Below, piece after piece: positions 43,599 through 52,709 of a DNA stretch of 64,000 bases; the stretch's first letter is position 1; every line of letters starts with the position of its first letter. The position numbers and the translations under genes are program-made. The notes beneath the pieces were generated by a model. That model had not been told where the DNA came from, did not search any database, and was given only the letters and a program-made list of their open reading frames with translations. This DNA is from Symbiopectobacterium purcellii (GTDB lineage: Bacteria > Pseudomonadota > Gammaproteobacteria > Enterobacterales > Enterobacteriaceae). Where the stretch lies: contig NZ_CP081864.1 in NCBI RefSeq assembly GCF_019797845.1, forward strand, positions 4,030,001 through 4,094,000, read 5' to 3'.

Positions 43599-44365
43599 TG
43601 TTTTGCAAATCCGCAAAACTGCTGCTAACCACATTACTCGCCATGTTACTCATGGCGTGTAATGAGGCCCACCTGCTTGAAAATTTGACGCAGCAACAAG
43701 CAAATCAGGTATTGGCTGTTTTACAGCAATACGATATTGCTGCCCAAAAGCAAGGCGGTGGGAAAGGCGGCTACACGGTCACCATTAACCGGGCTGAGAC
43801 CACTGCGGCATTATCAATTATCAATCTCTACCAGTTGCCATGGCCAAGTGATGTACAAATTGGGCAGGCATTCCCAGACAGTGCCCTGGTCGCATCTCCC
43901 AATGCAGAGCAGGCCAGGGTCATATCACTTCAAGAGCAACGCCTCGAACAGTCATTACGCATTATTAGCCAGGTGGTAAATGCAAAAGTCCACATCAGTT
44001 ATCCGTTATTCAGTAATGATGCCGCAAATCGTTTTACCTCCGATCATGTCGGAGTGATCATTACTCATAAGGGAAACATTGATGAAAGCATGTTTATTTC
44101 TCAGGTAAAGTCACTCATAAAAAACAGCCTCAGTAATATTCGCTACGAAAACATTTCTGTAGTGCTTTTTGCTGTCCCCGCCATTCAATACGTTCCTCCC
44201 ACCAAAGTGCGTTCTGTCGAGTTCACGGTTTGGCAAGGTGCGCTGATACTGGTTCTACTCATCGTGCTAATGACAGGAATATATTTCATCACGATGATGA
44301 TGCGCCGTTCGCATCCCCATGAAGCGGCAACAGCAATGGCACATGATAAGGAGCCACCGGCATGA
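43595..44365 (+). CDS. prgK: Type III inner ring lipoprotein PrgK (SctJ)
   Basis: A 256-residue SctJ/YscJ-family lipoprotein. The signal peptide ends in a lipobox LLMAC (residues about 18-22). The ring-building domain follows (NQVLAVLQQYDIAAQKQGGG; ARVISLQEQRLEQSLRIISQ; KVHISYPLFS), and a C-terminal membrane helix is seen near GALILVLLIVLMTGIYFITM. With PrgH it builds the inner-membrane ring. The ATG overlaps prgJ and the stop overlaps orgA, each by four bases. Confidence 0.95.
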   Translation: MMFCKSAKLLLTTLLAMLLMACNEAHLLENLTQQQANQVLAVLQQYDIAAQKQGGGKGGYTVTINRAETTAALSIINLYQLPWPSDVQIGQAFPDSALVASPNAEQARVISLQEQRLEQSLRIISQVVNAKVHISYPLFSNDAANRFTSDHVGVIITHKGNIDESMFISQVKSLIKNSLSNIRYENISVVLFAVPAIQYVPPTKVRSVEFTVWQGALILVLLIVLMTGIYFITMMMRRSHPHEAATAMAHDKEPPA

Positions 44366-44931
44366 ATCTGTGTCATGAGCAGCTCTTTCATATTCTGTAC
44401 CACCCAGTCGCTTACGCCCACCCCTCTCATCTACCTGAGGCCTGGCGCGCAAAAGGGCGCGCCAGCCAGCCATTACTGAATTACTGGCTTTATCAGCGCT
44501 ACCAGCTTACCGCCCCCCCTGAAACGTGGGATGCATCATGCACGTCGGCGGCAGTAATGATAAAACAGTGGCATCATATGACTGATATTGCTCATTTATT
44601 AGGTGGTTATCTTCTCAAATCATCAATGTCAGATCTCAATCAGGCGCTATTTTCCGATCCACTGTTGCTGAGTTTTATTGCACTGCCACTGATTCACCAT
44701 GTTGACCCCAGCCCACTAAAGCAAGGAGGATATACAACGCAGGCTTGCGGGGCGAGATTCATATTAAATCACTGCCATCCTATTCCACAGGCTCTGCAAC
44801 AACGATTTATGCTGTTGTTCCCCATCGACATTGAACTCCCAAATATAGACGCACAACGTACGCCCGATCATATCAACTTATTCAATATGGCCACGCATTA
44901 TGCGAACAGTTTCCCTGGCAGAACTGCCTGA
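44362..44931 (+). CDS. orgA: Type III sorting platform protein OrgA (SctK)
   Basis: A 189-residue cytosolic protein. The start MNLCHEQLFHILYHPVAYAH and the helical middle (HHMTDIAHLLGGYLLKSSMS) match the OrgA/MxiK family, which links the SpaO pods to the PrgH ring. Salmonella OrgA is about 199 residues. It overlaps prgK by four bases and orgB by 32. Confidence 0.88.
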   Translation: MNLCHEQLFHILYHPVAYAHPSHLPEAWRAKGRASQPLLNYWLYQRYQLTAPPETWDASCTSAAVMIKQWHHMTDIAHLLGGYLLKSSMSDLNQALFSDPLLLSFIALPLIHHVDPSPLKQGGYTTQACGARFILNHCHPIPQALQQRFMLLFPIDIELPNIDAQRTPDHINLFNMATHYANSFPGRTA

Positions 44932-45562
44932 AGAGTGCCGCGATTCAGTACTCATTACGGCTAGAAACCGTAAACAACAATCCCGTTCCCACAATGCCAT
45001 TGAGCATACGTTACACCGCTGCCATGAGATTCATGATGAACAAAAGCGGGCAGCCGACGAGATAAAAAAACAGAAAGAGAAGGAAGGATTTTCCACAGGT
45101 TTCAAACTGTTCTTCACCACCATACTGTCCATGCTGAATGACGTTGAAACGCTACAGCAGCAACGCTGGACAGAGCAACGCCATCATTTGCAGAAGGCGA
45201 TGATTCAAACACTGCACGATCCAGGCATCGTTGAATATCTCGTGGCACAGTTAAACGCGCATTGCCGCCATAGCGACGCGATGACGCTTATCTTACCCGA
45301 GGGTGTGGCTGTACCTGACATATCGCCACATTTGACATGTTTAACCACGCATGAAAATCACATCACGCTGCAATGTGGCTCGCATGCATTACGCTTTCCT
45401 GCTGAAACACTTTGCCAGCAATGGATGGCACAGGCTGACAACGACACGCAGAGCCTCACGCAGCAACTGAACGGATTAACACAGGCAACGCTGCAAGAGA
45501 TTATTGAGACACTGGAACAGGCTATATCACCCACCCCATACACAGCCAAGGATAAAGATTGA
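44900..45562 (+). CDS. orgB: Type III stator protein OrgB (SctL)
   Basis: A 220-residue protein of the SctL/FliH family with an N-terminal charged helix (HRCHEIHDEQKRAADEIKKQ) and a C-terminal domain that binds the ATPase. It regulates InvC and connects it with SpaO. The first part overlaps orgA by 32 bases in another frame; a later start is possible, as the first 20 residues are not conserved in the family. It overlaps the next gene by four bases. Confidence 0.86.
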   Translation: MRTVSLAELPEECRDSVLITARNRKQQSRSHNAIEHTLHRCHEIHDEQKRAADEIKKQKEKEGFSTGFKLFFTTILSMLNDVETLQQQRWTEQRHHLQKAMIQTLHDPGIVEYLVAQLNAHCRHSDAMTLILPEGVAVPDISPHLTCLTTHENHITLQCGSHALRFPAETLCQQWMAQADNDTQSLTQQLNGLTQATLQEIIETLEQAISPTPYTAKDKD

Positions 45563-45933
45563 TGATATCTCCTACGCATATTGAAGGAACAAATACCGCA
45601 TCAAAGAGCATCCCCAGTTCAGGCAATGATAACTTTGACGCACTGGTGTTGCAGTACCTTACCGTTAATCATCCAGAGGACAATCTCAATATCATACTTA
45701 AAAAGCTCAAAGCGCTTGCGCCAAATTCTCCATTAACGTTAGCGGCCCTGAGTAAAGCCATGAATGTCGCGAATGCAAAGATGCGTGAGGACTCCGCGCA
45801 TGCGGAATACGCGAATACGGTTCTCAGCAAAAAAGCCATGCAATTGACAGGGACGAATATCTTATACACCACAATGATGAATGAAATATTTTTCCCTACG
45901 GATGAGGAACATACAGTTATAGAAAAATTCTAA
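45559..45933 (+). CDS. OrgC-position protein of the type III operon
   Basis: A 124-residue helical protein, last gene of the prg-org operon. In Salmonella this is the place of orgC (about 150 residues), a secreted factor that helps needle assembly. I cannot recognise OrgC from residues alone; it is Ala-, Asn- and Met-rich (TLAALSKAMNVANAKMREDS; TGTNILYTTMMNEIFF). It overlaps orgB by four bases. A small hairpin follows the stop. Confidence 0.6.
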   Translation: MMISPTHIEGTNTASKSIPSSGNDNFDALVLQYLTVNHPEDNLNIILKKLKALAPNSPLTLAALSKAMNVANAKMREDSAHAEYANTVLSKKAMQLTGTNILYTTMMNEIFFPTDEEHTVIEKF

Positions 45934-45977
45934 CATAATCATTATGTTGATTCAGATACCATCAGAGAGTGACCAAC

Positions 45978-45996
45978 GCCACCTTTACCAGGTGGC
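45978..45996. terminator. Possible bidirectional hairpin terminator between orgC-like gene and the ToxR-like gene
   Basis: GCCACCT (45978-45984) pairs with AGGTGGC (45990-45996) over seven bases with a five-base loop between two convergent genes. There is no poly-U tract, so it is a weak call. Confidence 0.4.
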
Positions 45997-46009
45997 AAGG
46001 CGCGCCTGC

Positions 46010-46681
46010 TTAGCGTTGATTCGTCCATTCCGACGACTGAACTTCACCATCATGTTCAATCACAACCGAGTGCGCTGAGGTCATCGAATTTTTGGTTAAA
46101 TACCATAACAGGTAGGCCATAATGATAAATACCACTACCAGCACCACATTCCTGAGACGCATATTTTTTTTCTTGGGCCTGACACAAGGAGAAATCGCCA
46201 ATGAATTGACAGGAATGGACGTCAGATTGATCAATGAGGTTCTGTCATAAACAAACTGTCCGCACGACGTGTCATACTGTGTCGTATAAAGTGTTTCTAC
46301 TTCAGGGGGAACATTAAAAGCATCCTCGACCACGCCTGTCTCAGGCTCATCAAAAGAAGGCGTCACACCAAAACGGTATCCCAACTTAGGGATAGTCACG
46401 ATGATTTGCTTATCTTTATCCTGCAAGTTACGCCGCAGTGCGCGGATCACCTGCGCAATGCTTTGCGACGTTACATATCCCCCTTCCCACACACACGACA
46501 GGAAATCATCCTGTGATACAGGATGAGGATATCTTTCGCAAAGCAGAGCCAACACATCGGACTCCTTTTTCCTTAATTGATATGTGGTGTCACCACAGCT
46601 TAATGTCCTGAGCTTGGGGCTAAAAATGAAGCCAAGAAAGTAGATATTGCCATCATTCATTAAGCTAATGTTCATTCGCAT
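46010..46681 (-). CDS. ToxR/CadC-like membrane-bound winged-helix regulator at the island edge
   Basis: A 223-residue protein. Residues about 12-108 form an OmpR/ToxR-type winged helix (TTYQLRKKESDVLALLCERY; SQSIAQVIRALRRNLQDKDK; TIPKLGYRFG). A single membrane helix (VVLVVVFIIMAYLLWYLTKN) lies near residues 178-197, so the DNA-binding domain is cytosolic and about 25 residues face the periplasm. In SPI-1 the master activator HilA also has such a winged helix but is cytosolic with a TPR domain, so this is not HilA. Its place at the end of the island suggests it controls it. Start may be 46681 or 46675. Confidence 0.8.
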   Translation of the reverse strand: MRMNISLMNDGNIYFLGFIFSPKLRTLSCGDTTYQLRKKESDVLALLCERYPHPVSQDDFLSCVWEGGYVTSQSIAQVIRALRRNLQDKDKQIIVTIPKLGYRFGVTPSFDEPETGVVEDAFNVPPEVETLYTTQYDTSCGQFVYDRTSLINLTSIPVNSLAISPCVRPKKKNMRLRNVVLVVVFIIMAYLLWYLTKNSMTSAHSVVIEHDGEVQSSEWTNQR

Positions 46682-47173
46682 ATCCGCCTGATATTTTGTC
46701 TAACAAAGGAATCCACCATCAGGGAATTCTCACTACAAACCATAGTGGCAGTGATTACCTCTCCTCCTTAAATTTCTGCCACCAAGATACTCATCATCCA
46801 TCCTTATGATAATCCACCATAAAAACGCACCTTGATAGTTTCACGCAGCAGCAAAATATTTTATAAAAACATGAAGTGAAATAATAAAAACGATGTTTTA
46901 TTTTCTAATACATTGTTTTTCATTAATGCATTGTTTTTTCTTAATGCAATGCATACATGATCATTGTAAATGCGCGGAATTAAAAACTGTTTAAAACTAT
47001 TAATTACATTACATCCAATCGATAAGACAAATCATACCACATAAAATCGGCATTTAATAACCAAGCGTAACTATTATTTTCAATTAAAATTTAAAAAGAA
47101 AAAACGTGACACAGTTAAATATAAAACGGCATTCTACTGATAGTTCACCCCGAAGCAAACACCGGATAACACA

Positions 47174-47269
47174 ATGATTTTAAATGATTTTATTCAAAAT
47201 GACGATGATTCGACAAAAGATAATCACACCATGACAGGTTGCCGAACTCCATTCGTAATCATTAAATAA
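47174..47269 (+). CDS. Possible 31-residue small open frame
   Basis: ATG 47174 to TAA 47267-47269 encodes a peptide beginning MILNDFIQNDDDSTKDN and ending MTGCRTPFVIIK. The N-terminal part is acidic and the last 12 residues are different in character, which recalls leader-plus-core peptides, but no modifying enzyme gene is nearby. There is only a weak CGGA upstream. It may be chance in AT-rich DNA. Confidence 0.2.
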   Translation: MILNDFIQNDDDSTKDNHTMTGCRTPFVIIK

Positions 47270-47660
47270 AAGGGCGCCAACAGCATTACTGACTATGTTA
47301 TTTCCCGATACTCAACGACCACATCAGCGCTTATAGAGATAAGTCACCAGAAAAAACACGTAGATATATTTACAATAATATTTACCAAGATTGGCCATCA
47401 CGCCTGGCCGCTAGCATATGTTATTTGGCTCTGAGAATAACAATCGCGATATTGAGAACACTTAACGAAACCAATAAAAATAACAAAACACAATTTTAAT
47501 ATGGAAGTTATTCTGTGATATTGATGAGGCATTGATATCATCCCTTTTTTTTCAATATATGATTCATTTATGATATAGCACTATAATCTTCCGGACAGGG
47601 TTACTCTTGCAAAAAACGATTCTTGCAAAACTTCCTTACCCTCTTGACTGTCGATAATCA

Positions 47661-47694
47661 GGGGGCGCCCAGGTATATCTTCCCAGGCGCCAGC
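47661..47694 (-). terminator. Weak hairpin after the adhesin gene
   Basis: On the minus strand GGCGCCTGGG can pair with CCTGGGCGCC (ten pairs with two G-U) around an eight-base loop, a few bases after the adhesin stop codon. No U tract follows. It may still mark the 3' end of the adhesin transcript. Confidence 0.35.
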
Positions 47695-47699
47695 GAAGC

Positions 47700-50600
47700 T
47701 TAACCGTGCCACCTGAAAGGCTGGTTAGTGACCTCCGACAACCCAGTAAAGGTCATACGCGTTTGCAAAATGCCAGAGCCCGAATGGCTGACCCAGCACT
47801 CTTCCTTAATTGCAAAACGGTGTGATTTCTCTTGATAGCCCACACTGGCGCTTGAGAATATACTGTTATAAGCGGGATAATTAACATTACGCGTATCACC
47901 TTGTCCCTCGACAATCTTATGAACAATGGTCAACGGAGCCATCAGTCTCCTTTGTCCTGCCAAGTCAAAACGCGTGTTAGGTTGCACAAGTGCATGGTGC
48001 ATTCTGCCAAAATAGCTCCTTTGGCAACCACTATCATATTCTCCTGTGGTGGTGATAATCCTGCGCGATTGATAAGTGGTCGTCCAACTGCTGCCATATA
48101 TCTCCGTGGGTTTGGTCGGGGTGACACTTACCTCAGAAGTGGATGCTGTCTCTTGCAATGTGCCGTGGCCGTAAGCAACCACCTCCACGTGTACACGTTT
48201 ACCGATATAGTGCTCCTGCGGACTAAAAGCGGTTTCGACGCTACCAGTCGATGAATTGATACGTCGATAATCAAGTTTGCTCCCCGATGCATCGCGTAAA
48301 GTCACCTCGACATAACGCGGTGCGTCATAAGGCGTGCTGCTATTAACCGACCAGATAACGCGCAGTTTATCCTCGGTGAAAACGGGAGCCCATATGCGGC
48401 CTGACTCCGCCAGAAGGCCATTATTCCCATATTTTACCCCCGATATGCGGGGTTTAGGCGTAGTGAATACCTGCACATCGTAAGCACCGGTGCTTGTGGT
48501 ATAAAACGCATTTTCCTTAATCGTGAGCCGAAGCCGGGTTTTGCCTTTTTTGAGTGGCCCAGAAATCTGCCCTTCAGGCGTGACAGCAATGACATCTTGA
48601 TCGCTCGAACTCCACTCAACGCTGGCATCTACGGGGAGATTCGCCGGTTTCTGTAACGTGAATGCGCTGAGATCCGTCGTCGTTACTACATCTGATGCAA
48701 AACGAACGGGCACACTCCCCTTACTTAACACGAATGAAACGTTCACCGACGCAGAGAAAAACTGCTCGGTTTCTAACGAGCGAAGGGTGATCATGGCATT
48801 GCCTGGTGCGATTGGACGTAACTCTCCGCTATCCGTTACCCGAACCACGCTTTCGCGATCGCTTTGATAGGTTAACGGTAACGATGTGCCAACATCCAGG
48901 TTCGTGAAATGGCCTGCAACCGAATACGTCTTCCCCTCCCCCCAAACAGTCGTAATCTGTTGAGTGTTGACACTTAACCCAGGCGAAGCCTTCGCAATCT
49001 GGAGTTGATAGCTTGAACTGGCGGGATGATATTGCGCATTCCCCGCAGTCTGTACCGTAATGGTCACGCTTCCCGCTTTACGCAGTGTTATTTTCCCTGT
49101 TCCCTTGGCAACCGATGCAATGTCAGGATCGGAACTTGACCACATTTGTTGCAGCGTCGCGGGTGCGCCTTTTACCGCTTGAGAGTCGTGAAATTGGTGC
49201 GTATACGTCACTTTCTGAAAGGCATTGTCGAAGCGTAGATCCGGCGTTGTTGCCCCTACCGAGATAACCACAGCGCTGCCGATAGTTTTTCCTTCAACGC
49301 TCGCAGTCAGAGAAACGCGCCCCTTTTCCATCGATGTCGCGCTGGCCTGATAGGAGCCATCGTGGTTATCGTGCACGGGCGTGATCGTGAACCCAGAAAG
49401 CGACGCGGCACCATTAAACACCACCGTTTTACCCGAAACCGCATTGCCATAAGTATCCCGCAACATGACGTTCAATAATGCCGCGTCTTTACCGTCTGAC
49501 CCAATCTCCATTTTATCCGTGTGGAATCGAGAAGCCTGTGGGTCAACTGCGGCGGGATCAATCGTGACATCGGGTGCTCTTTGTTGATTTTTATCGTTCA
49601 GATACGCCGTCATGCGCAGAATGCCCGCCGTCTGACTGGTTAGGGTGATATGAGCAACCCCATTGGCGTCCGTACTCGTGATCCGCGCTCCCGCGTTGAC
49701 ATTGCCCTCCGGCTGCCAGAAAACCATCATGCCCGGTAGCGGATTACCATTGCCATCGACAATGGTTGCGCTGTATGTAATGCCAAGGGGATCGCCAGCG
49801 ATCATCTGCGTCCTGCTGACACGCACGGCGTCGATACGCCCTTGGCTACCATCGCCGGTCACCACCAAGGGTTGCGTAAGACTGAGTGGAACATCATTGA
49901 CGCGCACAGAAAGTAACACCTCTTGTGCGTGTGTCGAACTTACCTCGATGCGATAGCGCCCTTCCGCTGACGCTGTCGTTTCACCAAACAATACTTTGGA
50001 TTTGTCGCTGACAGCAACGACGCGCTGCCCGGGGAGCGGATTACCCTTATTGTCACGCAATACCAACAGCAAGACCGCCTTTTCTTTGCCTGCCACCAAC
50101 GTGGTGGGGTAAACCCGTAACAAGGAATTCGCTTCCGATAACGCACCAGTGGTGAAAAGTATCGTTTCTGCCGTGCGTGTTGAATACGGACTAGACGCCG
50201 TCACAGTAACACCAAACGCCTGACTACTGGTGAGGGTGGTCGCGGCAATACCTTCCTGGTCGGTAAGACTTTGAAGGTTGCTAAACCTGACCACGCTAGC
50301 ATCACGATCGGAAGACCAGTTCACCCTGACACCCGGTACCGGATTGCCCTGGGCATCCTTGATCAGTGCGCGATAGTGCACCGGTGATTGTCCATCCGCA
50401 AGGTAAGGTGCAGCGGAGGGTAAGAGTTCGACCACTTTCGCCGTCTGGGGGTCAGGCTGGAATACCAGCGTAACCTGATGTGTCGATGAACCCTTGATAT
50501 TTGCGGTCACCGTAGTATTGCCCGCCCGGGTACTGGTCAGTGATATCTTAGCGTTGCCTTGTGCATCAGTGAGCGCGGTCGCACTGATCACTGCGTCATT

Positions 50601-52382
50601 GTCAGCCCGTAACTGTATCTGCACATCGGGCACCCGGTGCCCACTGGCATCCGTGACCGTAACAATAATCTCATTGGTCGATTTACCGTTGGCCACGGCA
50701 TTGTTCGTTTCCACGTCCAAACCGCTAATGGCCGCGCTAGCAACATCCGCGGTCAATGTGACATATGTTGTCGCCAAGGTGATGTCACGCGCGGAAGGCG
50801 CGAGGGTAAACACGGTGGGCTGCGTGCCCGCCGTTAACGTTGCGGCATATTCTCCCGCCGACTGGCGCTGAAATGCAGAAACGACAGAGGCATCCGTACT
50901 ACGACTACGCTTCGTCCTTTTTGACGTAATGCGAATTTCACTGGGATCCAGATCGACAGGATTTCCGTGCAAATCTCTCACTTTAAGCGTTAAGCGCTGC
51001 TGCGCTTTGCCATTGGCGGGGAGCGAGATATTTTCTGGCTCAAGGCTGCTGTTTAATCCGCTCACTTCCGATTGTAATACCGTCACCTGCGTCGTCGCAC
51101 TGCGCGACATATTGCCTTGCGTATCCACCGCAATCGCACTCATGCTGTAGGTATTATCCCCTTGTGATCGATACTGTGGCAGTTGGACACTGAAACGATC
51201 GCTGCTCTCTCTAATAATTTTTCCCCCTTGAGCCAGTAATGCAGAGGCAGACCAGTCAATGCGCGCCAAAGCATATTTGCTGTTGACTGAAATGGGGAAC
51301 GCCTTCTGTTCACCGCCATAGCCCATCAGTAAAGACGGGGTAAACAGATGAAGCAGGTGGGTTTTACGGTACTCCAAAACAATCTGATTATTACGATCGA
51401 CGAAATCAAACCGACTACCCGCGATGCGACGAAGGGCGGTCACCTGCCCAGGATCGATCTGCTGATGCCACGGTTCCTGCAAGCGGTAATTGAGTTCCAT
51501 TCCCCATCGCATTTCGCTCGCCCCTGATTTCCCCTGACGCTGTTCGGCGTTCAGGGTCAAGAGTGGGAATGGCGTATAGCTGGTCCCTACCGTGACAGCA
51601 TAAGGGTTGCGTTGACGGTCATCTTTGCCAAACAGCGCCACCTCATTACCATAATATTGTTCATAGACCAGCTTGCCGCCAAGCTGTGGCCAATCGGGCA
51701 AATAACCCTCGGCGCGAATATCCCAGCCATTCGCAGGGCGCGCCAAATAATCAACAACGTCTGGCGATTGTTTCCAGCCCGTCATGCGTAAATAACTGTT
51801 GAAACCAAATTTTAAAAAATCACGCCAATATTCCAATCCAAAACCGATGCGGGCATGGGACTGAGACAAGTCATAATCAAGAAAAGCGTTTCCCCCAAGA
51901 AGATAATTGTTTGAGCTATGACGCACGCCAAGTCCTACATTCGTCTGAAGATGTTCATCATTATTATGTAAACTTGCCTGCATAAAAATCAGCCAGTCTT
52001 TCTGTTCCTGCAACGGATATAGCACATCAAATTGAGAGCGTTTCAGCGAAAATTCCCGATCCATGTCTAACTGTGCGCGGACAGAAGCATAGGGACTTAA
52101 CCACTGCGTAATTGCCTGGTTGGCCTGTTGAGTCGCTACACCACGCGCCATGTCAGAAGAATCGGCTCGATGGCGGCCACTTAACCATCCACCGGCCCGG
52201 GAAGCCCATTCAGCCAGAGTCTGTTCTTCCGCGTCAGCGGACGCGACAGCGGGTGCTGGCGCGGCAAATACCTGTGGCATGGAAAAGGTACCAAGAAGTG
52301 GAAAGCAAACCTGAATGCCTATATTTACCCAGGCAAAAAATTTCTGACAGAGTGTCATTTCCCTCTGGAAAGTAATGCTCAT
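47700..52382 (-). CDS. Intimin/invasin-type inverse autotransporter adhesin
   Basis: A 1560-residue surface protein. A signal peptide ends near MPQVFAAPAP (about residue 41). The outer-membrane beta-barrel of the intimin/invasin family covers about residues 85-345 (VRAQLDMDREFSLKRSQFDV; GLGVRHSSNNYLLGGNAFLD; YEQYYGNEVALFGKDDRQRN). Then come a run of bacterial Ig-like domains (Big_1 type, about 430-1060, for example VTDASGHRVPDVQIQLRADN) and Big_2-like domains (about 1080-1350, for example KGTGKITLRKAGSVTITVQT). The last 200 residues contain cysteines in GCQRSYFG and ECWVSHSG. It would span the outer membrane with the Ig stalk outside and bind host surfaces. An internal start at 52358 would also keep a signal peptide. 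The gene stands alone next to the type III island. Confidence 0.9.
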   Translation of the reverse strand: MSITFQREMTLCQKFFAWVNIGIQVCFPLLGTFSMPQVFAAPAPAVASADAEEQTLAEWASRAGGWLSGRHRADSSDMARGVATQQANQAITQWLSPYASVRAQLDMDREFSLKRSQFDVLYPLQEQKDWLIFMQASLHNNDEHLQTNVGLGVRHSSNNYLLGGNAFLDYDLSQSHARIGFGLEYWRDFLKFGFNSYLRMTGWKQSPDVVDYLARPANGWDIRAEGYLPDWPQLGGKLVYEQYYGNEVALFGKDDRQRNPYAVTVGTSYTPFPLLTLNAEQRQGKSGASEMRWGMELNYRLQEPWHQQIDPGQVTALRRIAGSRFDFVDRNNQIVLEYRKTHLLHLFTPSLLMGYGGEQKAFPISVNSKYALARIDWSASALLAQGGKIIRESSDRFSVQLPQYRSQGDNTYSMSAIAVDTQGNMSRSATTQVTVLQSEVSGLNSSLEPENISLPANGKAQQRLTLKVRDLHGNPVDLDPSEIRITSKRTKRSRSTDASVVSAFQRQSAGEYAATLTAGTQPTVFTLAPSARDITLATTYVTLTADVASAAISGLDVETNNAVANGKSTNEIIVTVTDASGHRVPDVQIQLRADNDAVISATALTDAQGNAKISLTSTRAGNTTVTANIKGSSTHQVTLVFQPDPQTAKVVELLPSAAPYLADGQSPVHYRALIKDAQGNPVPGVRVNWSSDRDASVVRFSNLQSLTDQEGIAATTLTSSQAFGVTVTASSPYSTRTAETILFTTGALSEANSLLRVYPTTLVAGKEKAVLLLVLRDNKGNPLPGQRVVAVSDKSKVLFGETTASAEGRYRIEVSSTHAQEVLLSVRVNDVPLSLTQPLVVTGDGSQGRIDAVRVSRTQMIAGDPLGITYSATIVDGNGNPLPGMMVFWQPEGNVNAGARITSTDANGVAHITLTSQTAGILRMTAYLNDKNQQRAPDVTIDPAAVDPQASRFHTDKMEIGSDGKDAALLNVMLRDTYGNAVSGKTVVFNGAASLSGFTITPVHDNHDGSYQASATSMEKGRVSLTASVEGKTIGSAVVISVGATTPDLRFDNAFQKVTYTHQFHDSQAVKGAPATLQQMWSSSDPDIASVAKGTGKITLRKAGSVTITVQTAGNAQYHPASSSYQLQIAKASPGLSVNTQQITTVWGEGKTYSVAGHFTNLDVGTSLPLTYQSDRESVVRVTDSGELRPIAPGNAMITLRSLETEQFFSASVNVSFVLSKGSVPVRFASDVVTTTDLSAFTLQKPANLPVDASVEWSSSDQDVIAVTPEGQISGPLKKGKTRLRLTIKENAFYTTSTGAYDVQVFTTPKPRISGVKYGNNGLLAESGRIWAPVFTEDKLRVIWSVNSSTPYDAPRYVEVTLRDASGSKLDYRRINSSTGSVETAFSPQEHYIGKRVHVEVVAYGHGTLQETASTSEVSVTPTKPTEIYGSSWTTTYQSRRIITTTGEYDSGCQRSYFGRMHHALVQPNTRFDLAGQRRLMAPLTIVHKIVEGQGDTRNVNYPAYNSIFSSASVGYQEKSHRFAIKEECWVSHSGSGILQTRMTFTGLSEVTNQPFRWHG

Positions 52383-52450
52383 ATTTTATTCACCGTGAAA
52401 AAAGAAAAAACGAATTAGAACAATCAAGAAATAAGAACATGGCCATCTAC

Positions 52451-52494
52451 TATGAAAGCCTATTTATTCATCTATGAAAGCCTATTTATTCATC
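52451..52494. repeat. Perfect 22-bp tandem duplication
   Basis: The 22-base unit starting TATGAAAGCCTATTTATTCA occurs twice in immediate tandem (52451-52472 and 52473-52494). It is upstream of the adhesin gene, where a change in copy number could shift promoter or operator spacing. Confidence 0.8.
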
Positions 52495-52709
52495 GCTAGA
52501 AATTTCAAAAACAAATTAATGTCAACCAGAATACGAAAAGGCAGGGTACGCCAAAAGTCAGGACAAACAAATTAACACCACATCAACATGATATATTATA
52601 GCATATAACCTCATGAACGCTCTTCCTAATTTCGATACATCTGTTTTAAAAAAATAGAAAAAGCTTATAAATCAAAAACCGATTCCAATAAAAATAAAGA
52701 AAGAAGAAA

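Larger units (their letters stand above)
46682..47699. other. AT-rich gene-poor region between the type III island and the adhesin
   Basis: About one kilobase, very AT-rich, without a convincing gene. Between about 46911 and 46950 the words CATTGTTTTTCATTAATGCA and TTGTTTTTTC then TTAATGCA repeat in tandem, giving direct and inverted TTAATGCA/TGCATTAA elements. A small open frame at 47174-47269 is listed separately. The region likely carries the promoter of the ToxR-like gene and looks like H-NS-bound foreign DNA. Confidence 0.55.

Noticed and set aside
46010..46681. HilA
   Set aside because: It has a winged helix but is short, lacks the TPR region and has a membrane helix; ToxR/CadC-like fits better.
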